A stretch of 64,000 nt of DNA, taken from positions 62,001-126,000 of the forward strand of contig NZ_JAHWGP010000019.1 in NCBI RefSeq assembly GCF_020873915.1, in the 5' to 3' direction. The notes beneath the pieces were generated by a model. The model searched no databases, was not told the DNA's origin, and saw nothing but the letters and a program-made list of their open reading frames with translations. This document shows positions 50,243-57,881 of this stretch, piece by piece; position 1 is the first letter of the stretch; each line of letters begins with the position of its first letter. The DNA is from Streptomyces sp. DH5 (GTDB lineage: Bacteria > Actinomycetota > Actinomycetes > Streptomycetales > Streptomycetaceae). The position numbers and the translations under genes are program-made.

Positions 50243-51148
50243 GTGAGAGCGGCGAACCAAGCACCCGACCCGTACGCGATCCTGCGCGACTGGCTGGCCG
50301 GAGCCTACCTGCGGCCCGACGGCCAGGAGGTCCGCGGACGCGCCTGGGACGAGGACACCCGGTACCGCTACGGACTGATTCTCGCCGGTATCGACGCCCC
50401 CGCCGGATGGCACGGGGACTGGTTCACCCATATCGGTGACCTCGTCTGGCACTTCGACCCCCGGCACATCAAGGACTGGGCGGCCCGGCTCACCAACCTC
50501 GACGGCAGTCCCATGGCCGCCGCCTCCCGCGGCCGCGCCGTCTCCGCCGTCCGCAGCTTCTACACCCACTGCGAAGAAGACCTCGGCGCCGCCCGCTGGA
50601 ACCTCCCGCCCCGCCGCCAGCTCGCCGGCCCCACCCCGCCCGCGCCCCGCGAACAGCTCACCCGCTTCCAGACCGACGCCCTGCGCACCGCCGCCGACCG
50701 CTACCGCGGCCCCCACCCCGAACGCGCCCGGCTCGCCGTCTACATGACCCTCGCGGGCCTGCGCCCCGGCCAGTCCATCGCCGTCGTCGTCCAGCACATC
50801 CAACGCCACAACCAGGCCGGCCCCACCTGGCGCCTGCCCGCCAAGAACAACAGCGCCTCCGCCGTCACCCACCCCCACCCCATCCCCCGGCCGGTGGTCT
50901 GGGCCCTGGACGAGTACCTGCCCGTACGCACCCACAAGGCCCCGCACTCCACCGGGACCACCGGCCCCCTGCTGCTCTCCCGCACGGGACGCGGTCTCGA
51001 CCGGGTCACCTTCCCCCGGCTCCTGCGCGACGTCGCCGCCACCCACCCCGACCTCGCCGAGATCTCCTCCTCCCTCCTCCCCGACGTCGTCGCCCACTCA
51101 CCGAGCCCCTTCGCCGACGAGACAGGGAGCGGTTCCGGCACGACGTAG
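50243..51148 (+). CDS. Degenerate or C-terminally shortened tyrosine-recombinase-like protein
   Basis: 301 residues from GTG 50243 with GGAG upstream. N-terminal core-binding-like domain (DPYAILRDWLAGAYLRPDGQ, later GRAVSAVRSFYTHCEEDLGA). The catalytic-like part keeps the first Arg region (YMTLAGLRPGQSIAV) and RLPAKNNSASAVTHPHPIP. Where HxxR is expected it reads VAHSPSPF, and the protein ends before a Tyr-containing C-terminal helix. It is therefore probably inactive as a recombinase, or a DNA-binding derivative. It sits 88 bp after the 17-bp inverted repeat. Confidence 0.7.
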   Translation: MRAANQAPDPYAILRDWLAGAYLRPDGQEVRGRAWDEDTRYRYGLILAGIDAPAGWHGDWFTHIGDLVWHFDPRHIKDWAARLTNLDGSPMAAASRGRAVSAVRSFYTHCEEDLGAARWNLPPRRQLAGPTPPAPREQLTRFQTDALRTAADRYRGPHPERARLAVYMTLAGLRPGQSIAVVVQHIQRHNQAGPTWRLPAKNNSASAVTHPHPIPRPVVWALDEYLPVRTHKAPHSTGTTGPLLLSRTGRGLDRVTFPRLLRDVAATHPDLAEISSSLLPDVVAHSPSPFADETGSGSGTT

Positions 51149-51786
51149 CGGTCCTCGGGGTCGGCCGGTGCCCGTGCGGTGGAGCCCGTCGTTCCCGCGG
51201 GCCACCACGGTCGCCACCTGCCCAGCCCCTGAACGCCCCCGCACGAACCCGAGCCCCCACAAGTCAGCCACGACGGCGGCCGGGCCGACCGGGCAGGCGC
51301 GCGTGTGCCACCCGCGCCACAGAGGACACCGGCCACGCTTCCCTGTTGTCGCCCACGCCCGCCCTCGACGGCCCGCACGCGGACGACGGCAGCGGCCGGA
51401 CACACCCGAGGACCGGCGCCCGCGCCGGCCCGCAGGGCTCCCCGGGGACCGGCGCGCCCCACGACTTTCGTGCATGAAGAACTCGCAGTCATCAACGCGG
51501 CCTTGACCTGCGGAAACGCGGAATGTGATCCGACTGGGGAGTCGGCATACCCGACTCCAGGATCGGCTTTGCCGACTCCAGAGTCGGATTGATCCGATCC
51601 TGGAGTCGGATCGTCCCGACTCCAGGATCGGATCAGATAGCCATGAGCACACTGCTCGCCCGGTCAATCGATCCGACTGTGCGGCGGGATCACTTAGCAA
51701 TGTGGTAATGCTCTTCCTGGTAAGTGATCCGTTCCCGAGCCTGATCGCTTCCCGGCCCCATACCGACTTCCAGGGACGGCCCTCAC
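51149..51786. other. Long intergenic region with iteron-like array
   Basis: About 640 bp without a supported gene. The first 380 bp is GC-rich and featureless. The last 260 bp is less GC-rich and contains the five palindromic repeats at 51530-51631 and a further half-site CCGACT at about 51673. Confidence 0.6.
51530..51631. repeat. Five phased 16-bp palindromic iterons
   Basis: Units of form CCGAYYCYRGRRTCGG start at 51530, 51551, 51572, 51594 and 51616, spaced 21-22 bp (two helical turns). Units 1 and 3 are CCGACT-N4-AGTCGG; the others mix GATCGG/CCGATC arms. A sixth perfect unit is embedded in the terminator after the operon (52617-52632). They resemble plasmid iterons or a repressor array for the downstream winged-helix genes. 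Confidence 0.8.
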
Positions 51787-52266
51787 ATGGCAGAGCAGGC
51801 GCGGAAGATCCTCGCCCTGGTCGATCAGGACACAGGCGAGGTCGAGGAGGTGCACCGCGCCAGCTATGCCTTCGACGGAGCCCACGTCAACGTGGGCATC
51901 CGCAGGGGCCGGGAACTGGCCTCGGCCGCATCGGGCCTGACCGACCGGGAGTTCCGCGTCCTGGTCTGGTACTGGTTCGCCACGGAGACGAGCGAGGAGG
52001 CCGTCATGCGGACGGGTGCCGATATCTCGGCAGAACTCGGCATGAGCCCGGATGCTCTGTCGAGAGCGGTGAAGGTTCTCAAACAGGCTCGGCTGCTGGT
52101 CGAGGCGGGCGGGCTCGGGCGGACCACCTTCTACAGGTGCACGCCCTACCTCGCCTTCATCGGCACCGGCTTCGCGCACCGTGACGCCGTGAAGGACTGG
52201 AACCCGCCGGAGACCAGGGTGCGCGAGCCCCGTGACCGCCGGCGCCGGAGGAAGGGCGAGGCCTGA
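51787..52266 (+). CDS. Winged-helix DNA-binding protein, first gene of rep-like operon 2
   Basis: 159 residues. The N-terminus EVEEVHRASYAFDGAHVNVG is followed by a winged helix (about 45-125): LTDREFRVLVWYWFATETSE, recognition segment GADISAELGMSPDALSRAVK and wing LVEAGGLGRTTFYRCTP. Basic C-terminus (REPRDRRRRRKGEA), as in the first gene of operon 1. ATG 51787. The stop overlaps the next start (TGATG). Preceded by phased palindromes that it probably binds. Possible plasmid replication or copy-control protein. Confidence 0.75.
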   Translation: MAEQARKILALVDQDTGEVEEVHRASYAFDGAHVNVGIRRGRELASAASGLTDREFRVLVWYWFATETSEEAVMRTGADISAELGMSPDALSRAVKVLKQARLLVEAGGLGRTTFYRCTPYLAFIGTGFAHRDAVKDWNPPETRVREPRDRRRRRKGEA

Positions 52267-52589
52267 TGAGGATTCATGATGCGGAAGACGTCCAGTACCT
52301 GCTCAGGAAGACAGGGCGCGTCCTCAGTCCCAACCAGCGGATCGTCGTCATGCTCTACGCGTCCTCGGAGCAGCGGCGCGACGGAACGGTCATGATCAAG
52401 GCCAGTGAGCTGGCGGTCACCGCGGGGATGACGCCGCCGGTGCTGTCCCGCACGCGCAAGGAACTGCTCGAGGCGGGCTGGCTGGAGGTCACCGGCAGCG
52501 TAGGCAGCGTCAAGCACTACCGGCTCGCCCCGGCCCTGTTCGAGGACCGGGGCCCCGCCGGGCGTCACCTGCGGGCGGTCGGCGGCTGA
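52266..52589 (+). CDS. Small winged-helix protein, second gene of rep-like operon 2
   Basis: 107 residues, almost entirely one winged helix: LSPNQRIVVMLYASSEQRRD, KASELAVTAGMTPPVLSRTRKE, and the wing WLEVTGSVGSVKHYRLAP. ATG shares its A with the preceding TGA. It parallels the second gene of the 12.2-kb operon in order and fold though sequence identity is low. The pair probably acts as heterologous partners on the upstream array. Confidence 0.75.
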   Translation: MRIHDAEDVQYLLRKTGRVLSPNQRIVVMLYASSEQRRDGTVMIKASELAVTAGMTPPVLSRTRKELLEAGWLEVTGSVGSVKHYRLAPALFEDRGPAGRHLRAVGG

Positions 52590-52608
52590 CGGCCGACGGC
52601 AGACCGGT

Positions 52609-52640
52609 GAAGCGACCCGACTCCGGAGTCGGGTCGCTTC
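52609..52640 (+). terminator. Terminator after rep-like operon 2, containing a sixth iteron
   Basis: Perfect 16-bp arms GAAGCGACCCGACTCC / complement, 19 nt after the stop. Its centre CCGACTCCGGAGTCGG (52617-52632) matches the iteron consensus, so protein binding here could affect termination. Confidence 0.85.
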
Positions 52641-52695
52641 GCTTGTGGGCGGCGTGAGCCGCGTTTCGCGGGTCGTGTGCGTCCGGGGTCGCCCG

Positions 52696-53343
52696 TCAGA
52701 GGCGGAAGATCTCCGTGAAGCGGGTGAGGAGGCGCGGGGGGCCCTCGATGTGGAGGTCGGGGGAGGTGAGGGCCTCGGCGGGGGGCAGGGTGCCGCGCAT
52801 GAGGTCGAGGACGGGGCGGCCGGCGCGGGTCTCGATGGTCAGGCCGGGGTCGGGGTGCGGGCCGTGGCCGACCGTGAGGGAGGGGCCGTCGATGTCCAGC
52901 CGGAACGTGGCGTCCGCCATGCGCACCTCGTAGGAGAGGGTGTCCTCGCCCGCGGCCTCGGGGCGGAAGGCCGTGTGGAAGGACAGGGCGCGGCTCTCGG
53001 TGGTGATGATCTCGCCGGGGCGGGGCTCGGTCATGCCGCGGGCGCCCCAGCGGCCGAGGGCGGTCACGGCGGGCTGGAGTTCCTGGCCGTGCTCGGTGAG
53101 CTCGTAGACGACGCCGCGGTCGGGGTGGGGCAGTGCGCGGCGGACGGCGACGCCGTTGGCCTCGAGCTGCTTGAGGCGGGTGGCCAGGACGTTGGTCGGG
53201 ATGTTCGGCAGGCCGTTGCGCAGGTCGGTGTAGCGCTTCGGGCCGAGGAGGAGGTCCCGGACGATCAGCAGCGTCCAGCGTTCACCGATTACTTCCATCG
53301 CCCGGGCGAGTCCGCAGAACTGTCCGTACTCCTTGACCGTCAT
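52696..53343 (-). CDS. HxlR-family regulator with C-terminal SCP2-like domain
   Basis: 215 residues. HxlR winged helix in about 1-105 (FCGLARAMEVIGERWTLLIV, NIPTNVLATRLKQLEANGV), then an extra domain (about 130-210) with the SCP2-like pattern ATFRLDIDGPSLTVGHG and TRAGRPVLDLMRGTLPPAEA, which may bind a lipid or hydrophobic effector. ATG at 53343. A small DUF4287 gene is divergent. Confidence 0.87.
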   Translation of the reverse strand: MTVKEYGQFCGLARAMEVIGERWTLLIVRDLLLGPKRYTDLRNGLPNIPTNVLATRLKQLEANGVAVRRALPHPDRGVVYELTEHGQELQPAVTALGRWGARGMTEPRPGEIITTESRALSFHTAFRPEAAGEDTLSYEVRMADATFRLDIDGPSLTVGHGPHPDPGLTIETRAGRPVLDLMRGTLPPAEALTSPDLHIEGPPRLLTRFTEIFRL

Positions 53344-53459
53344 GCTTCACATCCTAGTTCCTGCACCATAGAAGGAACACAGCTTGTCTTTTGCAAGTAG
53401 ACTTCGTTCCGCATAGTCTGTTGCCCCGGCAGGACTGACACAGGAAAGCGGGAGACGGT

Positions 53460-53747
53460 ATGTCCTTTCAGGCGTATCTGGACAAGATCGAGGACAAGAC
53501 GGGCCTGACGCCGCGTCAGTTCATGGCGCTCGCGGAGGAACGCGGGTACGACAGCCCGGACACCAAGGCCGGCACCATCCTGGAGTGGCTCAAGGAGGAC
53601 TACGACCTGGGCCGCGGGCACGGGATGGCGCTCGTGCACGTCATCAAGAACGGCGCGAAGATCTCCGACAAGCACGTCGGCTCGGGCGGAACCCACCGGG
53701 ACGAGTCGGACACGCTCTGGCTCGACGGCAAGGCGAACCGCCCCTGA
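53460..53747 (+). CDS. DUF4287 family protein
   Basis: 95 residues: MSFQAYLDKIEDKTGLTPRQ, TILEWLKEDYDLGRGHGMAL and HVIKNGAKISDKHVGSGG are hallmark segments of DUF4287, small helical proteins of unknown role. ATG at 53460 with a purine stretch (GGAAAGCGGGAGA) upstream. Stand-alone gene ending before a bidirectional terminator. Confidence 0.88.
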   Translation: MSFQAYLDKIEDKTGLTPRQFMALAEERGYDSPDTKAGTILEWLKEDYDLGRGHGMALVHVIKNGAKISDKHVGSGGTHRDESDTLWLDGKANRP

Positions 53748-53801
53748 GCCGGGCGCGGGACCGGCGGCCTCCGGCGGGCCCGGTCCGCGTCCTCGACGTG
53801 A

Positions 53802-53853
53802 CGAACGCGGGATGACCGCCGCTCCACCGGGAGCGGCGGTCATCCCGCGTTCG
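53802..53853. terminator. Bidirectional terminator, 24-bp stem
   Basis: Perfect 24-bp arms beginning CGAACGCGGGATGACCGCCG with loop ACCG, between the convergent DUF4287 and MFS genes. Confidence 0.9.
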
Positions 53854-53865
53854 CGGTGTCCGGCG

Positions 53866-55350
53866 TCAGTTCCCGGCCCGCTGACGGCGGGCGGCGGACG
53901 TCAGCAGGGCCGCGCAGACCACGCCGAGGACCGCCAGCGAGGTCCCGGCCCACATGGCGTCGGCGTAGCGCAGGGGCGCGCCCGTCGCCGCCGGGTAGAG
54001 GAAGGAGCCGATCACGGCGATCCCGGCGGCGGCCCCCAGCTGCTGGGCGGTGCTGAGCACGCCCGAGCCGGCGCCGGCGTCCTGGGGCGGCACCTGGGCG
54101 AGTACGACGCCTGTGAGCAGGGGCACGATCATCCCGTTGCCGAGCCCGTAGACCGCGAAGGAGACCGTCAGCGGCAGGACCACGGCGTCCGGTGTGCCCA
54201 GGCCGACGGTCGCGAGCGCTCCGGCGAGACCGGCCGCGGTCAGGGCGGCGGCGACGACGAGCACCCGGAGGCCGAAGCGCCCCTGCAGGGCGGGGGCCAG
54301 GCGTGATCCGGCGGCGATGGCGACGGCCGCCGGGGTGAAGACGAGGCCGGCGACGGCCGGGCTCAGACGCGACTCGTCCTGGAGGTAGAGGCCGAGCATG
54401 ACGGCGAACGGCACGCTCGACATGTACAGCAGGAAGTTCAGCAGCACGCCCAGGCCGAAGGTCCGGCCGGCGAAGAGCCGGACCGGGAGCAGCACGGCGC
54501 GGTCCCCCCGTTCGCGCCGTGTCTGGTGGGCGACGAAGACGGTGAGGAGCAGGGCCGCGGCAGCGAGCAGGACAGGTCCTGCGGGCAGGAAGCTCCCTTC
54601 CTGAAGGGCCGCGAGCGGCAGCAGGAGCAGGGCGAAGCCGGTGGCGCTCAGCGCGATGCCGGCACCGTCGATGCCCTGCCCGGCGCGCGCGGCGCGGTCG
54701 GCCGGCAGGGTCCGGGCGATGGCGAGGTGGGCGACGGCGCACAGGGGCACCGCGACGAAGAAGACGGGACGCCACCCGAGGCCCAGCAGGTCCCAGGAGG
54801 GGATCGCGCCGCCGAGCACCTGCCCGCAGATCATGCCCAGGCTCATGGAGACGCCGTACCAGGACAGGGCCCTGGCCCGTTCGGCGGGCGGGAACTGGAC
54901 CCGGATCAGGGCCAGTACCTGGGGCTGGAGCACGGCCGCGGCGGCGCCCTGCGCGAGGCGCGCGGCGATCAGCACGGCGGGCGACCACGCCAGCGCGCAC
55001 GCCAGTGAGGTGACGGCGAACAGGGTGAGGCCGACGCGGTAGACGCGGCGGCGGCCGAAGAGGTCGCCCAGCCGTCCGCCGGTGATCAGGCCCAGTCCGT
55101 AGACGAGGCTGTACCCGCCGACCACGGCCTGGAACTCCAGCGGCGACAGCGTGAACGACCGGTTGATCGAGGGCGCGGCGAGGTTGACGCAGAACTGGTC
55201 GAACAGGGAGAGGAAGGGGCCGACGGCCAGGACGGCGAGCGCCTGCCACCGGCGGGGGTTCAGCGGTGCCCCGTCCGCCTGCCCGGGCGGGACGGGGGAC
55301 GGGGGGCGGCCGGGCGCGCCGGGGGCGAGAACCGCGGGAACCGGTTTCAC
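53866..55350 (-). CDS. MFS drug-efflux transporter (DHA2/14-helix type)
   Basis: 494 residues with about 14 hydrophobic segments. GGRLGDLFGRRRVYRVG is the MFS motif after helix 2, and ARLAQGAAAAVLQPQVLALI the DHA2 motif C region. GTG at 55350 with AGGAG upstream. Divergent from the P450-chorismatase-ligase operon, it is a likely exporter for that pathway's product. Confidence 0.9.
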   Translation of the reverse strand: MKPVPAVLAPGAPGRPPSPVPPGQADGAPLNPRRWQALAVLAVGPFLSLFDQFCVNLAAPSINRSFTLSPLEFQAVVGGYSLVYGLGLITGGRLGDLFGRRRVYRVGLTLFAVTSLACALAWSPAVLIAARLAQGAAAAVLQPQVLALIRVQFPPAERARALSWYGVSMSLGMICGQVLGGAIPSWDLLGLGWRPVFFVAVPLCAVAHLAIARTLPADRAARAGQGIDGAGIALSATGFALLLLPLAALQEGSFLPAGPVLLAAAALLLTVFVAHQTRRERGDRAVLLPVRLFAGRTFGLGVLLNFLLYMSSVPFAVMLGLYLQDESRLSPAVAGLVFTPAAVAIAAGSRLAPALQGRFGLRVLVVAAALTAAGLAGALATVGLGTPDAVVLPLTVSFAVYGLGNGMIVPLLTGVVLAQVPPQDAGAGSGVLSTAQQLGAAAGIAVIGSFLYPAATGAPLRYADAMWAGTSLAVLGVVCAALLTSAARRQRAGN

Positions 55351-55570
55351 GAGACTCTTCTCCTCACACGGCCGGCCTTGCCCGCCGGTCCGGTGACCGG
55401 GCGGACCGGCGGTTCATCAAACTCACCGCGTACCGGCCCCACAAGCGGACTTGGCGAAGTCTTCGCAACCGCCGCCGGTTGCGGCGGCTTGTGCAACTCC
55501 GCGTGGACAGCGCCGGAAGAGCGCCCACATCCTTCCCCGTGGCAGCGTCCCCTTTCAGGAAGGCTGTGCC
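55351..55570. other. Divergent promoter region of MFS and P450 genes
   Basis: About 220 bp. GCCGCCGGTTGCGGCGG near 55472 is a short inverted repeat with an adjacent AAGTCTTCGCAAC, a possible operator. No gene seen. Confidence 0.4.
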
Positions 55571-56812
55571 ATGAAAAGCCCTCGCTCGGCGTCCCTCCTC
55601 TCCGGGGAGCGGGACCGGCAGGAGGAAGCCCGCTCGCTGGTGCTGCGCCTCCTGGACGGCTCCCTGCGGTCCGACCCGTATCCGGTGTTCAACCGCATAC
55701 GGGAGACGGGGCCCCTGTGGTGGGACGGGTCGACCGTCGTCTTCTCCTCGTGGCGCCATTGCTCCGCCGTCCTGCGGGCGCCGGGAGCCGTCGCCCCGCG
55801 GGACGACGCGTGTCCCGTGCGCCCCGGCGGCCGGCCGGGGACGCCCGCCGCCTCGCCGGAGCACACGCCGCCGCGCCGGCTGGCGGCACGGCTGTTCACC
55901 CCGCACCGGCTGCGTGACCTCGTTCCCTTCGTGCGCGGCCTCGTCGACGACCTGCTCGACGGGGTGGCGGCACGGGGACGGCTCGAAGCGGTCACGGATC
56001 TGGCGTATCCGCTGCCGGCGGCCGTGCTCTGCCGGCTGCTGGACCTGTCGCGGGAGGACGCGCCCTGGCTGCACCGGCGGGCGCTGCTGCTCTCCCCCGC
56101 CCTGGACCCGCACGAACTGCTGACCGGCACCGCCCCGCCCGGGGGCGAGGCCCGCCGGTGGGCGGAGGAGGAGCTGGAGGCGTACTTCGGCGAGCGGAAG
56201 TCCTCGCCGGCCGCCCGGACCGGCGAACGCCCACCGGAGACCGGCGCGGAGGGGGCGGAGCTCGCCGCCGCGTACCGGGCCCTGTTCGTCGCGGGCCACG
56301 AGACCAGCGCCGACCTCGTCTCCGGCGGCGTCCTGGCGCTGCTGCGCGCCCCGCACGTGGCGAGGACGGTGCGCCGCGAGCCCCGGAACGCGGGCCAGGT
56401 GGTGGAGGAGGTGCTGCGCCTGGACCCGCCGGTCCAGCTGCTCCGCCGTCACGCCACCGCCGACCTCGACGTCTGCGGCACCCGGGTGCCGGCCGGGACC
56501 ACCGTGCTGCTCCTGCTGGCCGCGGCCCACCGCGACCCCCTGGAGCGGGACAGCCCCGAGGTGTTCTCACCGGACGGGACCACGGCTCCGCACGCCGCCT
56601 TCGGGCTGGTGCCGCGCGCGTGTCCGGGCGAGCCGGTGGCCCGGCTGATCGCCGAAACGGTCCTCGTCCGGTTCGCCCAGCGGGTCACCGGCGCCCGCTT
56701 CGCCACCGGGACCCCCTCCTACCGACCGAACGTCACCCTGCGCGGCCTGCGGGCGCTGTGGGTCGATTCGGACGGCTTCGGCGACCGCGGCCTGCCGTGG
56801 CCGCCCGCCTGA
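55571..56812 (+). CDS. Cytochrome P450
   Basis: 413 residues. I-helix AGHETS (241-246), ExxR E280-R283 (EVLR), heme loop AFGLVPRACPGEP with Cys351. The usual glycine two before the basic residue is Val, and the acid of the acid-alcohol pair is Glu-Thr as in many bacterial P450s. ATG at 55571. First gene of an operon followed by a chorismatase. Possibly hydroxylates the hydroxybenzoyl or beta-amino-acid unit; the substrate is not determinable. Confidence 0.9.
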   Translation: MKSPRSASLLSGERDRQEEARSLVLRLLDGSLRSDPYPVFNRIRETGPLWWDGSTVVFSSWRHCSAVLRAPGAVAPRDDACPVRPGGRPGTPAASPEHTPPRRLAARLFTPHRLRDLVPFVRGLVDDLLDGVAARGRLEAVTDLAYPLPAAVLCRLLDLSREDAPWLHRRALLLSPALDPHELLTGTAPPGGEARRWAEEELEAYFGERKSSPAARTGERPPETGAEGAELAAAYRALFVAGHETSADLVSGGVLALLRAPHVARTVRREPRNAGQVVEEVLRLDPPVQLLRRHATADLDVCGTRVPAGTTVLLLLAAAHRDPLERDSPEVFSPDGTTAPHAAFGLVPRACPGEPVARLIAETVLVRFAQRVTGARFATGTPSYRPNVTLRGLRALWVDSDGFGDRGLPWPPA

Positions 56813-56861
56813 CGCGCTCACCGCCTCGCTTCGCAGCGGCTCACCCCATGGGAGCAGACTC

Positions 56862-57881
56862 GTGACAGCCCTGAACACCCTCGCACGCACACCCCTGCTC
56901 GACTGCGTGTTCGACATGACCTCCGGCGGGGACGCCCCGGCCGGCCGGAACGTCCTGGCCCGTGTCGTCTACGGACACCACGGCGGGCGGCCGACGCTCT
57001 ACCGGGGGTCCCCCCGGATCGACGTCCACATGACCGCCGCGGACGCCGTCCCGGTCACGGAGGTCTGGGTCACCGACCGTCCGGTGCGCAGCGGGCTGCA
57101 GGACAACCTGGTGTACGCGGAGGACGGCGAGTACTTCTTCTGCGCGGTGCGCGTCGAGGAGAGCGGGGTGTACCGCGACGCGGTGCGCACCGCCTACGCC
57201 GCCGCGTTCCGGCTGGCCCGGCAGCAGGGCTACACCGACCTGTTCCGCATGTGGAACCTCGTCGGGGACATCACGGGCACCAACGCCGAGGGCACGGAGA
57301 TCTACCAGGACTTCTGCGCCGGCCGGGCCCTGGCCTTCGAGGAGTGGTCCGAGCACTTCGAGGGCATGCCCGCCGCGACCGGCATCGGCGCCCTGGGGAC
57401 GGGCATCGACCTGTACTTCCTGGCCTGCCGTCCCGGGCGCACGACTCACCTGGAGAACCCGCGGCAGACCCCCGCCCACCGCTACCCCGAGCGGTACGGG
57501 GTCAGGCCGCCGAGTTTCGCGCGCGGCACCCATCTGGCGTCCGAGGGGTACGGGGCGGGGGCCCTCTTCGTGTCCGGCACCGCGAGCATCCTCGGCGACG
57601 ACACCGTGCACCCCGGCGACATCGAACGGCAGCTGGACGTCACCCTGGCGAACATCGAGACGCTGGTGAGCGGGGAGAACCTGCGCCAGCACGCCGTCGA
57701 CGCCGGGTACGGGCTGGCGGAACTGGGCTCGGTCAAGGTCTACGTCCGTGACGCGGAGCACCTGCCGGCGGTGCGGGCGAGGTGCGCCGAGGCGTTCCCC
57801 GGCGGAGCGGGCGCCGTGTTCTTCAACGTCGGGATCTGCCGGCCGGACCTGCTGGTCGAGATCGAGGGGATCTGCCGATGA
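56862..57881 (+). CDS. Chorismatase family enzyme (FkbO/Hyg5 type)
   Basis: 339 residues, a chorismatase with LARVVYGHHGGRPTLYRGSP, LFRMWNLVGDITGTNAEGTE and ASEGYGAGALFVSGTASILG, segments characteristic of FkbO/Hyg5. FkbO makes a dihydroxycyclohexadiene carboxylate; Hyg5 makes 3-hydroxybenzoate. The adjacent benzoate-CoA-ligase-like gene favours the 3-hydroxybenzoate type, but discriminating residues were not checked. GTG at 56862; the stop overlaps the ligase start (ATGA). Confidence 0.9.
   Translation: MTALNTLARTPLLDCVFDMTSGGDAPAGRNVLARVVYGHHGGRPTLYRGSPRIDVHMTAADAVPVTEVWVTDRPVRSGLQDNLVYAEDGEYFFCAVRVEESGVYRDAVRTAYAAAFRLARQQGYTDLFRMWNLVGDITGTNAEGTEIYQDFCAGRALAFEEWSEHFEGMPAATGIGALGTGIDLYFLACRPGRTTHLENPRQTPAHRYPERYGVRPPSFARGTHLASEGYGAGALFVSGTASILGDDTVHPGDIERQLDVTLANIETLVSGENLRQHAVDAGYGLAELGSVKVYVRDAEHLPAVRARCAEAFPGGAGAVFFNVGICRPDLLVEIEGICR

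Noticed and set aside
51530-51631. CRISPR array
   Set aside because: Repeats are 16-bp palindromes with 5-6-bp gaps, not 25-35-bp repeats with unique spacers, and no cas genes are present.
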